Notes under the pieces: generated by a model | The model's database searches: none | Seen by the model: the letters and a program-made list of their open reading frames with translations, nothing else | What the model was told of the DNA's origin: nothing | Program-made: the position numbers and the translations under genes | Part shown: piece after piece, positions 35,505-43,585 of the stretch | Layout of the letters: every line of letters starts with the position of its first letter | Numbering within the stretch: position 1 is the first letter of the stretch | Assembly (NCBI GenBank): GCA_030697365.1 | Contig: JAUYQH010000182.1 | Coordinates: 1 to 53,458, forward strand | Origin: Novosphingobium sp. | GTDB lineage: Bacteria; Pseudomonadota; Alphaproteobacteria; Sphingomonadales; Sphingomonadaceae | DNA length: 53,458 bases | Reading direction: 5' to 3'

Positions 35505-36463
35505 CAGGCGACTTCCCTCTTGTGTTGTTTAGGTTGCGGCGGAAACGACCGCGCCTTGGCGACCATCGCGGGGAGCTGCTTGCCCATGACCCCGGCCAGC
35601 CAATGATTGGCCTCGATCAACAAGGCGAGGTCGAAACCAGTCGCGATTCCCGCGCGTCCGAGCATATACACAACGTCTTCGGTGGCGACATTGCCCGCCG
35701 CTCCCGGCGCAAACGGACAGCCGCCCAGCCCGCCCAGCGAGGCATCGACGATCCGCGCCCCGGCTTGTACCGCTGCCCAGACGTTGGCGAGGCCGGTGCC
35801 GCGGGTGTTGTGGAAATGAACCCGCACCGGGATCGGCGCGATGACTTCGATGACGCGAGTCACGAGCCGGTGGACGTGCGCCGGGTCGGCGACGCCGATG
35901 GTGTCGGCCAGCGCGATTTCGATCGGGTCAGCCAGAGCCAGCGCCGCTGCCATGGCGATTACGCGATCCTCGCCAACCTCGCCCTCGAACGGGCAACCGA
36001 ATGCGGCGGAGATGGTGCACTGTGCGCTGAGTCCCACGCTGCGCCCGAATGCGACGATCTCTCTGGCAATCTCTACCGACCCGTCGCTGGTCTGCCCCTG
36101 GTTAGCCATCGCGAACTGGTCGGTGGCGACCGAGACGGTGCCAAGTTGGTCGATCCTGCCGGTGGCAACCGCGCGCTCGGCCCCCCGGCGGTTCATCACG
36201 AGGCCGACATAAGTCACGTCGCCGCGCCGCGGCAGCCCGACGCAGACCGCTTCGGCATCGGCCATCTGCGGCACCGCGCGGGGATTGACGAAACTCGCCA
36301 CCTCGATCCGCCGCGCTCCCGCCGCAAGCGAGCGGTCGATCAGCTCAAGCTTGTCGGCAGTCGAGACCAGTCGCGCTTCGTTCTGCAAACCATCGCGCGG
36401 GCCGACTTCGACCATCTCGATGGAATTTGTACACAAATTGGTCATGATACCTTGGTCAACCAT
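35504..36463 (-). CDS. HMG-CoA lyase-like (DRE-TIM) enzyme
   Basis: A 319-residue TIM-barrel lyase. The family start EMVEVGPRDGLQNE holds the catalytic Arg-Asp pair, HFHNTRGTGLANV holds the metal-binding HxH, and GLGGCPFAPGAAGN holds the conserved loop Cys. Family role: aldol-type cleavage of 3-hydroxy-3-methylglutaryl-CoA or a close analogue such as a citramalyl- or isopropyl-substituted CoA ester. The annotated ATG at 36463 overlaps the gntR stop by 8 nt; an ATG at 36445 with AAGG just before it is an alternative. A palindrome (36424-36439) lies within the first codons. Together with a family III CoA-transferase in the operon, it suggests CoA activation and then C-C cleavage of a tertiary hydroxy acid. 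Confidence 0.87.
   Translation of the reverse strand: MVDQGIMTNLCTNSIEMVEVGPRDGLQNEARLVSTADKLELIDRSLAAGARRIEVASFVNPRAVPQMADAEAVCVGLPRRGDVTYVGLVMNRRGAERAVATGRIDQLGTVSVATDQFAMANQGQTSDGSVEIAREIVAFGRSVGLSAQCTISAAFGCPFEGEVGEDRVIAMAAALALADPIEIALADTIGVADPAHVHRLVTRVIEVIAPIPVRVHFHNTRGTGLANVWAAVQAGARIVDASLGGLGGCPFAPGAAGNVATEDVVYMLGRAGIATGFDLALLIEANHWLAGVMGKQLPAMVAKARSFPPQPKQHKREVA
36424..36439. promoter_or_regulatory. Second candidate GntR operator, inside the HMG-CoA-lyase start
   Basis: Perfect inverted repeat AATTTGT (36424-36430) and ACAAATT (36433-36439), two-base centre, at the 5' end of the lyase gene. Its core TTGTACACAA differs by one base from the site at 37163 upstream of gntR. Confidence 0.5.
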
Positions 36464-37130
36464 GCGCTAGCTGCCGATCAATGACCGCAAGCCCCGTATG
36501 AGCATCGGCGTATGCGTGATAGGCGCGGCGGATGTGGGCGGCCATCACCGCCTCAGCCCAGGGTCCGTCGCGCCGGGCGAACGCGGCGAGCAATTCGTCA
36601 TGCTCGCCGAACGAGCGCAACAGCGCCTCGCGACCATAGTGATGTGCGGTGCGCCAGATCACCGGCTGCTCGATCAAGGTGCCGAGCAGCGCCGCCAGTC
36701 GAGGCGAAGCGGCAGCCTGGAGGATGATCGCGTGAAACTCCCGATTGCCTTCGAGAAACCCCTCGACATCGGGCGGACTTGCCCGCACCGCCGCGCCGAT
36801 CACCCGGTTCGCTTCGCGCAGCCGCTTGATCTGCGGATCGGTCATCCGTTCGGCAGCACGCCGCGCGGCATGGCCCTCGAGCATTGCCCGCAACTCGAAC
36901 GCGTCGCCGACATCGTCGAGCGACCAGTCCGCCACGAAGGTCCGCTGGGTGCCGCTGCGCTTGACCAGAAGCTCGCCTTCGAGCCGCCGCAGCGCATCGC
37001 GGATTGGAGTGCGTGAAACCCCACAGCGTTCGGCCAGCGCCTCTTCGCCGAGCTGTGCCCCGGCAGGCAGCGCGCCCGACAGGATCATCGCCCGGATCTG
37101 GCTGTAGGCACGCTCTGAAGCTTTCGACAT
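36456..37130 (-). CDS. GntR family regulator (FadR/VanR-type)
   Basis: A 224-residue GntR regulator. The N-terminal winged helix spans residues 5-70 with the family core ALAERCGVSRTPIRDALRRL, and the all-helical FCD effector domain follows (about 75-215), with an RxxxE-type ELRAMLEGHAA stretch and the metal/ligand region NREFHAIIL. It leads the minus-strand operon and is divergent from the racemase-fold/NTF2/TBDR genes. A palindrome lies 33 nt upstream of the start and a near copy in the next gene. It likely autoregulates and controls both directions in response to the pathway substrate. Confidence 0.9.
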   Translation of the reverse strand: MSKASERAYSQIRAMILSGALPAGAQLGEEALAERCGVSRTPIRDALRRLEGELLVKRSGTQRTFVADWSLDDVGDAFELRAMLEGHAARRAAERMTDPQIKRLREANRVIGAAVRASPPDVEGFLEGNREFHAIILQAAASPRLAALLGTLIEQPVIWRTAHHYGREALLRSFGEHDELLAAFARRDGPWAEAVMAAHIRRAYHAYADAHTGLAVIDRQLAHG

Positions 37131-37162
37131 GGAATGACCAATCCGGGGTTGACTGCTCTACT

Positions 37163-37172
37163 TTGTATACAA
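37163..37172. promoter_or_regulatory. GntR-type operator between the divergent operons
   Basis: Perfect palindrome TTGTATACAA at 37163-37172, matching the general FadR-subfamily pattern (T-GT-N-AC-A). It sits 33 nt before gntR and 58 nt before the divergent gene, well placed to control both. Confidence 0.65.
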
Positions 37173-37230
37173 TACACCCTGCCCAACACAACCGGGCAAT
37201 TTGTCCGACTGGCGGATAGCAGCATCGCTC

Positions 37231-38013
37231 ATGCCTGACGAAACGCGGATCGCCGAAAATCGGCTCGCTGAAAAGCGGATCAAGGTGATCGTGCCGATCC
37301 CGATGGATGCCGCAGGCGTTGCCAACCGCGCCGAACAATTGCCGCCCGAATTCGTCGCGCCCGGCTTCCGGCCCGAATTCGCCGCGGTGAAATGGGGTGC
37401 GGCACTCGGCGACAGCTATCACGACATGCTGCTGATGGACTGGACGGTCTTCCAAGCCGGGATCGACGCCGAGTCCGAGGGCTATGCCGGGGTTCTGATC
37501 GACACCGTCAGCGATTCCGGGTTGCGCGCGTTGCGTTCGCGGCTGACGATCCCGGTGGTCGGGCCGGGCGAGGCGGCGTTTGCTACCGCGATGATGCTGG
37601 GCAAGAAATTCACCGTGCTGACGATGTGGCAACAATGGTTCCCGCTCTATGAGAAAGCTCTGACCGAATATGGCTGGTGGAGCCGCTGCGCCTCGCTGCG
37701 CTCGATCGACACCCGCCCCGACGTGACCGAGCTGCTCGCGGGCAAGGAAGAGGTGATCTTCGCCAAGCTCAAGGCCGAGGCCGAAAAGGCCATCAGCGAG
37801 GACGGCGCAGACGTGATCGTGCTCGGCTCGACCACGATGCACCAGTCGGCGCGATTTCTGGCGGAGAACCTGCCGATCCCGGTGCTCAACCCCGGCCAGG
37901 TCGCGTGGAAGCAGCTGGAACTGCTGATCGGCCTTGGACTTACGCATTCCAAAAAAGCATTCCCCTCGCCCGAAGTGGGCAAGGACGGGGACATCCTCAA
38001 GGGCTGGTCATGA
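37231..38013 (+). CDS. Asp/Glu/hydantoin racemase-fold protein without catalytic cysteines
   Basis: A 260-residue protein of the Asp/Glu/hydantoin racemase superfamily; the IPVVGPGEAAF stretch is characteristic of hydantoin racemases (HyuE). The ATG at 37231 starts MPDETRIAEN; the frame is open to 37201. Hydantoin racemases use two cysteines, one in an ACFxDPG-type loop and one in an LGCAGM-type loop. Here these read IDTVSDSG and LGSTTMHQ, so both are missing, and the only cysteine of the protein lies elsewhere (WWSRCASL). A cysteine-independent reaction or a binding role is therefore likely. It overlaps the next gene as ATGA. The divergent hyuAB genes support a link to cyclic amide chemistry. 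Confidence 0.82.
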   Translation: MPDETRIAENRLAEKRIKVIVPIPMDAAGVANRAEQLPPEFVAPGFRPEFAAVKWGAALGDSYHDMLLMDWTVFQAGIDAESEGYAGVLIDTVSDSGLRALRSRLTIPVVGPGEAAFATAMMLGKKFTVLTMWQQWFPLYEKALTEYGWWSRCASLRSIDTRPDVTELLAGKEEVIFAKLKAEAEKAISEDGADVIVLGSTTMHQSARFLAENLPIPVLNPGQVAWKQLELLIGLGLTHSKKAFPSPEVGKDGDILKGWS

Positions 38014-38444
38014 CTGCGTGGAGCGAAGGCGGAGTAGGGCAGATCGCACTGCCCTATCCATTTTACATAGACATTGTGACCAAGCGATACTTCGACGGAG
38101 TCGATAACAAGAATTTGGCGCAAGTATTGAACTGTTTCAGCGAAGACGCGGTGCTGACCGAGGTCACCTCTGGCACAGTCCACACCGGGCGCGACGCGGG
38201 CATCCGGGCAATGTTCGAGAGACTGTTCGCCGACTTCTCGAACATCTGGCACGGCAACTTCGTCCACACCGCCGACCCGGAAAGCAATGCAGTCTGCTCG
38301 CAGTTCACCGTGCTGATTACGCCGCACGGAGGCGAGGAACTGCGCTACGAGAACTGCAACCGCTTCTACCTGAAAGACCGGCTGTTCCACCGGGTCTACG
38401 TCTATATGAGCGGCGATAACCTGCTCCAGCCAGGGGACGCCTGA
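38010..38444 (+). CDS. NTF2/SnoaL-like protein A (tandem paralogue)
   Basis: A 144-residue NTF2-fold protein beginning at an ATG that overlaps the previous stop. The core has YFDGVDNKNLAQVLNCF, then a beta sheet ending RVYVYMSGDNLL. It shares with the next gene the pattern YF..VD.KNL...L.CF and the C-terminal VYVYMSG.N, so the two are clearly tandem duplicates. Members of this fold include small isomerases, dehydratases and subunits of ring hydroxylases. No specific reaction can be assigned. Co-translation suggests a heterodimer or two successive steps. Confidence 0.85.
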   Translation: MTAWSEGGVGQIALPYPFYIDIVTKRYFDGVDNKNLAQVLNCFSEDAVLTEVTSGTVHTGRDAGIRAMFERLFADFSNIWHGNFVHTADPESNAVCSQFTVLITPHGGEELRYENCNRFYLKDRLFHRVYVYMSGDNLLQPGDA

Positions 38445-38842
38445 TGCAGTACGAACCCGGTCCGCCCCGCGCCGCGCTGATTGATCTCGCCACCCGACGG
38501 TACTTCGCCAGCGTCGATGCCAAGAACCTCGACGCCACCCTTGCCTGCTTCCACGACGAAGCGCTGTTCTGTGTCCAGACTGCCTTCACCCGCCACAGCG
38601 GCAAGCCCGAGCTGAAGCGGATGTTCGAGGATTTCTTCGCCACCTGGCAAACGATCGCCCACCGCGACTTCACCTGCACAGTGGACGAGGCGAACGGGCG
38701 GATCACAGCCTGCTTCGAAGCCGTGCTGACCGGCCACGACGGCAGCGTCACGCGGCTTAACAACACCAACTTCTGGCGGGTCCGCGACGGCAAGTTCCAG
38801 GAAGTCTACGTTTACATGAGCGGGGAGAACCCGCTGGTCTGA
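38444..38842 (+). CDS. NTF2/SnoaL-like protein B (tandem paralogue)
   Basis: A 132-residue paralogue of the preceding gene, sharing one base with its stop (TGATG). It has YFASVDAKNLDATLACF, a FEDFFATWQ helix region, and the same EVYVYMSGENP end. Polar residues in the pocket (for example His and Asp in AHRDF) differ from the first copy, so function has probably diverged. It precedes the TBDR gene by 73 nt. The two may form a mixed dimer; this is an inference from the arrangement. Confidence 0.85.
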   Translation: MQYEPGPPRAALIDLATRRYFASVDAKNLDATLACFHDEALFCVQTAFTRHSGKPELKRMFEDFFATWQTIAHRDFTCTVDEANGRITACFEAVLTGHDGSVTRLNNTNFWRVRDGKFQEVYVYMSGENPLV

Positions 38843-38915
38843 GTTTCAAAGGATTTTCAGCGGACCAGGCGGGAACACCTGCTGGTTCGGCCATCACGAG
38901 AGAGGGGTTTCGACG

Positions 38916-41438
38916 ATGAACACTACGATCAGGCTCGGCTCGGCAGCCTCACTGTTTGCCTTGTTGGCCGCGACTCAGTCCGCATTCGCGCAATCGACGA
39001 GCCAAGCCGCGGAGGCGACCGCGAGCGAAGACGACAGCGCGATCATCGTCACCGCTCGGCGACAGCAGGAGCGCCTCCAGGACGTTCCCGCTTCGGTCGC
39101 TGTGCTCACTGCAACCACGCTGGAGCGAACCGGTGCCAACAGCGCCGCCGATTTCGCCCAGCTCACCCCCGGCGTAACGATCGTCACCGGCACTGCCGAG
39201 GCGGGCGACACCCAGGTCAACATCCGCGGAATCAACGGCGCGCGCGATGCGGAAAGCTCGATCGCGCTGGTGGTCGATGGCATCCTCAAGACCAACACCG
39301 CTCAATTGAACCAGGTACAGGGTACGCTGCGCCAGGTCGAAATCCTCAAAGGTCCCCAAGGCGCGCTCTACGGCCGCAACGCCGCGGCCGGCGCGCTGGT
39401 GTTGACCACGCTCAAGCCCGGCGACGCTTTCGAAGGCGCGGCGAAAGTCTCCTATGCCGAGAAAAACACCGTCGAGGCCTCGGCGCACATCGCCGGGCCG
39501 CTCGGCGCAGGCGCAGGCTTCGTCCTCTCGGGCTACTATCGGACCACCGACGGGCACTACCGCAACCTGCTGACGAGCAAGAAGACCGTCGACGACGCCG
39601 AGGACTTCGCGGTCGATGGGCGGCTGGTGTTCGAGTCCGGGCCCGACACCGAAATTGACGCCAAGGCGCGCTATGCCCGGTTCCGCGGCGCCTCGATCAA
39701 CTTCAACGCTTCGTTTCACCTGCCCAACTTCGCCGCGGTCAACCCGGCGTTCTACGAAGATATCGACGACCACCGCTTCCGCTACTACTCGAATATCCGC
39801 CCGACCAACGACCAGGACAGCTACGACTTCTCGGTAAAGCTTGAGCACGGGTTCGACACGATGAAGTTGGTCGCCTGGGTGCTTTATTCGGATGTCGACC
39901 AGAATCTCGTCGCCGACGGCACCTCGGCCGATTTCGCGCGCTATATCAGTGCGGCCAACCCCGCGGGGGGCGCGGCGGTCGCCCGCTGCTTCTCCTCGAC
40001 CGCAGCCCTCACCGGCTTCCCAGTCAACCAGCCTGGCTTCATCGGCCAAATCCCGGTGCCATTCATCTTCGCCCCCGCCACCGGATCGACCTTCGGCCCC
40101 TATAGCCCGACCACCTGCGACGGCACCCAGTACCAGGAGCGCGAACAGCGCGACATCAGCGCCGAAGTCCGCTTGGTTTCCGACGGCGACGGCCCGCTGA
40201 GCTGGCAGCTGGGAGCCTACTACCTCAACATCGACCGCAAGGTTGGGGTCAGCTTGGGCGCCGACACCGGCGCGGGGACTATCCGCAACCTCTACAATCC
40301 GCCGTCGAGCGCCAACCCGACCTCGCTGTTGCTGGCCGACAAGTTCAAGACCCAGGTCTATGCCGCATTCGCTTCGACCGAGTACAAGCCGAGCGAGGAG
40401 TTTACTGCGGGTCTCGCGCTGCGCTACGACATCGAGGACCGCAAGACCCGCAGCCTCGTTCCCACCGCCACCGATCCGTTTACCGGCGGCCCGATCAACC
40501 CCGGCCAGGCGTTCGGCCCGATCACCCCCAAAAGCGCGACCTTCAAGCAGCTTCAGCCCAAAGTGACGCTGAGCTGGCGTCCGACGCCCGATCTCAACAT
40601 CTACGGCAACTGGGGGATCGGCTTCAAATCGGGCGGATTCAACAATCAGGGTGCCTCGACTATCATTGACCAGAACTTCAACCAGTTCATCAATGCCGGT
40701 GTGACGATCGCGGACCAGTATCGCAAGGAACGGTCGAGCGCGTTCGAGGCGGGGATCAAGGGCTCGCTGCTCGACAACCGGGTGACCTTCGATCTTGCCG
40801 GTTACTACACCCGGATCAATGATATGCAGTTCTTCGAATTCTTCGTGGGCAGCTTCGGCCTGCTGCGCGTGGTCTCGAACATCGACAAGGTCGAGGTGAA
40901 AGGCGCCGAGCTCAACGTCGGCGCGAAGATCGTCGATGGGTGGAAGCTGTTCGGCGCGGTCAACGTGACCGATAGCGAGATCAAGAAAAACCGTTCGCGG
41001 CCCTACACTGTCGGCAACAAGTCACCCTACACTGCCGATTACACTATCAATCTGGGCAGCGAAATGAACGCCCCCCTGACCGATACGATCGACCTGATCG
41101 TGCGCGCCGACTATCGGATAACCGGCCCGACCTGGTTCCACACCGTCCAGAACCAGGAGCGTCCGACTTTGTTCAGTGGGCTGCTGCCGATCTCGGCCCT
41201 CGCCTTGCCGGCGTTCGTCGGCAATGCCCGCTTCGATGTCGCCCGGCGTGGCGCGTTCGGGGTGCTCGATCTGCGCGCGGGGCTCGATTTCGGGCAGTTC
41301 ACCATCGCGGCATTCGCCAACAACATGCTCGACCGCAGGTATGTAGCCGAAGCGATCCCGGCGATCGAATTCGGCGGTTCGTTCATCTCGCCCGGCGCGC
41401 GTCGGCTCGCCGGAGTCGAAGTCGGGGCGAAGTTCTAG
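38916..41438 (+). CDS. TonB-dependent receptor of the hyu island
   Basis: An 840-residue outer-membrane receptor. GAGAGGGG precedes the ATG; the signal peptide ends in ATQSAFAQ. The mature start has IIVTARRQQERLQDVPASV; plug motifs are VNIRGINGARD and VEILKGPQGALYGRNAAAGAL. The barrel finishes with RRLAGVEVGAKF. It is the last gene of the divergent set controlled by the GntR site, so its ligand is probably the substrate of the hyuAB pathway. The plug motif places it in the same broad group as the other receptors here, but its loops are distinct. Ligand unknown. Confidence 0.93.
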   Translation: MNTTIRLGSAASLFALLAATQSAFAQSTSQAAEATASEDDSAIIVTARRQQERLQDVPASVAVLTATTLERTGANSAADFAQLTPGVTIVTGTAEAGDTQVNIRGINGARDAESSIALVVDGILKTNTAQLNQVQGTLRQVEILKGPQGALYGRNAAAGALVLTTLKPGDAFEGAAKVSYAEKNTVEASAHIAGPLGAGAGFVLSGYYRTTDGHYRNLLTSKKTVDDAEDFAVDGRLVFESGPDTEIDAKARYARFRGASINFNASFHLPNFAAVNPAFYEDIDDHRFRYYSNIRPTNDQDSYDFSVKLEHGFDTMKLVAWVLYSDVDQNLVADGTSADFARYISAANPAGGAAVARCFSSTAALTGFPVNQPGFIGQIPVPFIFAPATGSTFGPYSPTTCDGTQYQEREQRDISAEVRLVSDGDGPLSWQLGAYYLNIDRKVGVSLGADTGAGTIRNLYNPPSSANPTSLLLADKFKTQVYAAFASTEYKPSEEFTAGLALRYDIEDRKTRSLVPTATDPFTGGPINPGQAFGPITPKSATFKQLQPKVTLSWRPTPDLNIYGNWGIGFKSGGFNNQGASTIIDQNFNQFINAGVTIADQYRKERSSAFEAGIKGSLLDNRVTFDLAGYYTRINDMQFFEFFVGSFGLLRVVSNIDKVEVKGAELNVGAKIVDGWKLFGAVNVTDSEIKKNRSRPYTVGNKSPYTADYTINLGSEMNAPLTDTIDLIVRADYRITGPTWFHTVQNQERPTLFSGLLPISALALPAFVGNARFDVARRGAFGVLDLRAGLDFGQFTIAAFANNMLDRRYVAEAIPAIEFGGSFISPGARRLAGVEVGAKF

Positions 41439-41490
41439 GAGCGATCCGGAGTTGATTTCTAGCTGGTCTCTGGCTGCCGCTGGAAGAACT

Positions 41491-42552
41491 TCAGCCGGTT
41501 ACCTCCAGCACCATGTTGGTCGGAGTCTCTGCCGCGCGGCGGACCTGGGCGAAGCCCGCCTCCCGGCAGACTTGCGCCAGCCGTTTCTCGCCCGCCTGAG
41601 CGCCTAGTCCGAGCCCAACTTCCTGCGACAGGGAGTTGGGGGTGCAGATCGTGCACGAGGCTGCGTAAAATATCTGCCCAAGTGGGTGCATGTTCTCGGC
41701 CATCGAGTCCCCCGCCAGTGGCTCGACCAGCATGAACGTGCCGCCGGGCGCGAGCGTCTCGCGGATGTGGCGCGCTGCGCCTACGGGGTCGCCCATATCG
41801 TGCAGGGCATCGAACATGCAGACAAAATCGAAGCCGTCTCCAGCGAAGTCCTGAGCCTTGGCCACCTGGAATTCGACATTGGTCACACCTGCGGCCGCGG
41901 CCTTCATTTTCGCTTCTTCGATCGAGGGCGCGTGGAAGTCGATGCCGTGGATCGTCGAGTTCGGATAGGCCTGCGCCAGCAGCACGGTCGAGGAGCCGTG
42001 TCCGCAGCCGATGTCGGCGACTTTCGCGCCGGCCTCGAGCTTGGCCTCTACTCCTGCAAGCGCGGGAATCCAGTTGTCGACCAGATTTGCCTGATAGCCC
42101 GGACGGAAGAATCGGTCGGTGCCGCAGAACAGGCATTGGGGGTGATCGCCCCAAGGGCGTCCCTTGCCGGTCTTAAATGTCTCGGTTGCCTTTTCATGCC
42201 CGGCGAACTGCGAAACGATGAGCTGGAAGAAGCCTTGCATGCACGCCGGCTGGCCCTCCCGCGTGAAGACCAGCGCCTGCTCGGGTGTGATTGAGAAGGT
42301 CTCATCCTCGGCGTGGTGCTGGACATACCCAGCGGCACAGACCGATCCGAGCCATTCGTGGAGATACTTCGAGTTGAGGCCGGTCTTTGCGGCGAGATCG
42401 TCGACCGTCAGCCGCCCGGCTCCGTCGAGCGCGCTGAACACTCCGGCCTGGTCGCCGAGATAAGCCATGAAGAGGCTAAGCGCGCCCGCGACATCGCCGA
42501 TCACTTTGCCGACGAGGTCGTTCAGGACGGTTTCGTTGATTGTCTCGGTCAT
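41491..42552 (-). CDS. SAM-dependent methyltransferase with N-terminal winged helix
   Basis: A 353-residue class I methyltransferase. The first 85 residues form a winged-helix-like dimerisation domain (LAAKTGLNSKYLHEWL), as in O-methyltransferases. The SAM site is VADIGCGHGSSTVLLA near residue 175, with HGIDFHAPSI after it and FDALHDMGDP as motif II. GGAG lies seven bases before the ATG at 42552. Family role: methylation of a small molecule. It runs opposite to the TBDR gene and 162 nt downstream of a cupin gene on the same strand. Its part in the island is unclear. Confidence 0.87.
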   Translation of the reverse strand: MTETINETVLNDLVGKVIGDVAGALSLFMAYLGDQAGVFSALDGAGRLTVDDLAAKTGLNSKYLHEWLGSVCAAGYVQHHAEDETFSITPEQALVFTREGQPACMQGFFQLIVSQFAGHEKATETFKTGKGRPWGDHPQCLFCGTDRFFRPGYQANLVDNWIPALAGVEAKLEAGAKVADIGCGHGSSTVLLAQAYPNSTIHGIDFHAPSIEEAKMKAAAAGVTNVEFQVAKAQDFAGDGFDFVCMFDALHDMGDPVGAARHIRETLAPGGTFMLVEPLAGDSMAENMHPLGQIFYAASCTICTPNSLSQEVGLGLGAQAGEKRLAQVCREAGFAQVRRAAETPTNMVLEVTG

Positions 42553-42714
42553 GGCATGCTCCGTTCGAATTGATGAGGCGATCTCATATAGGCCGGCCAG
42601 TCCAGGCGTGCGGCGGCGGTGCCGCATGCGCGCCAAAGTTTGAAGTTGCTGGCACGGCCGCTGGGTAAGCTTACCCCTTCACATTGGTCATGTCGGCTTC
42701 CCAGCGCGGCGAAC

Positions 42715-43080
42715 CTAGTGATTATGCTCGGGCGGGGCGAAGAGGATTAACTCAACGCGCTCGTCCCCATCAACATAGGCATCGTGCCCTGGCGGTATCT
42801 CGAAAAAGTCACCTACAACGATGCGGGTTTCCACGTTAGTTTCGAGCATTCGAACGACAAGTTTGCCGCTCATGCAGTACCCGGTGTGATGCGTGGGACA
42901 CGAGTCCGGGGAACCCAGCAGCGGCTTCTCATCCTTCTCCCACGTCCATCCAGGTTCGAAGACGGCGTGCATACCGATGTTTCCGTTGCACGTTCGAACG
43001 ATCGAGATGCCACCTGCATCTTTCATGTCCAGTCGATCATCAGGCGCATCAAAACGGCGGGTCTGTATTTCTGCTGTCAC
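42715..43080 (-). CDS. Small cupin-domain protein
   Basis: A 121-residue single-cupin protein. The metal-site candidates are PTHHTGYCMSGKL and the second motif GDFFEIPPGHDAYV. GAGAGG lies close to the GTG start at 43080. Proteins of this kind often bind a metal and act as small dioxygenases, isomerases or binding domains. It lies just before the mobile-element debris (43150-43560), so it may mark the edge of the island. No specific role can be assigned. Confidence 0.8.
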   Translation of the reverse strand: MTAEIQTRRFDAPDDRLDMKDAGGISIVRTCNGNIGMHAVFEPGWTWEKDEKPLLGSPDSCPTHHTGYCMSGKLVVRMLETNVETRIVVGDFFEIPPGHDAYVDGDERVELILFAPPEHNH

Positions 43081-43149
43081 TGTGCCTCTCCTCTGCGCGA
43101 ACGCGAAGATTGTATGCTACGATATCTGGGGCATTGAAAGTGCCGTACC

Positions 43150-43296
43150 CATCCCGAGCACGCCGAAATCACCGAGTGGCTCGACGGCTATGACCCAGAC
43201 GAACTGGATACCTTCCCGATCCAGATCGCCCTCGGCCGCATCGCCGCCCGCCGCAACGCCGCCGCAAAGCGCATCGTCAAACCGGCAAACGACTGA
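43150..43296 (+). pseudogene. C-terminal fragment of a plasmid pRiA4b ORF-3-like protein
   Basis: About 48 in-frame codons (HPEHAEITEWLDGYDPDEL ... ending KPAND) look like the end of a pRiA4b ORF-3 family protein, a plasmid-borne family of unknown role often near IS elements in Rhizobiales and sphingomonads. No start or N-terminal part is present. It abuts an IS66 TnpA remnant on the other strand. Confidence 0.55.
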
Positions 43297-43477
43297 TCGC
43301 TGTCAGTGCGGCCTTCACCGGATGGGTACAGATCAACGCCGAAGAGACATCGTGCCGCCGGCATACCTCGGCGACACAGGCTCCCGGCGAAAATGCCTCG
43401 GTCAGAATCCGCAGCTGCTCCTCATCGCTCCACCGCCGGCGGCGCTCAGGACCCGAAAACACCGTGATCTGGCCCAT
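43277..43477 (-). mobile_element. tnpA: Truncated IS66-family tnpA (accessory protein) remnant
   Basis: The minus-strand frame starting at 43477 has the IS66 TnpA beginning MGQITVFSGPERRRRWSDEE and the helix-turn-helix region FSPGACVAEVCRRHDVSSALI. After codon 49 (at about 43331) the similarity ends and about 17 unrelated codons follow. TnpB and the transposase TnpC are absent. Both flanks carry a similar 15-nt sequence (43316-43330 and 43548-43562), which suggests internal deletion. Confidence 0.7.
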
Positions 43478-43562
43478 CGATCGCTCCTAGTGCACTCACA
43501 AGAGCACGCTTAAGAACGCTCGTTCACCCGCCCGGCAAGGCGGGGCTCGCCGGATGGATACA
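43316..43562 (+). repeat. Imperfect direct repeats flanking the IS66 remnant
   Basis: CACCGGATGGGTACA (43316-43330) and CGCCGGATGGATACA (43548-43562) match at 13 of 15 positions in the same orientation, one at the break in tnpA and one beyond its start. They may mark a recombination that removed most of the element. Apart from these and the two gene fragments, 43081-43585 holds nothing I can support. Confidence 0.45.
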
Positions 43563-43585
43563 CATTCAGCCCCCACAAGCTCATC

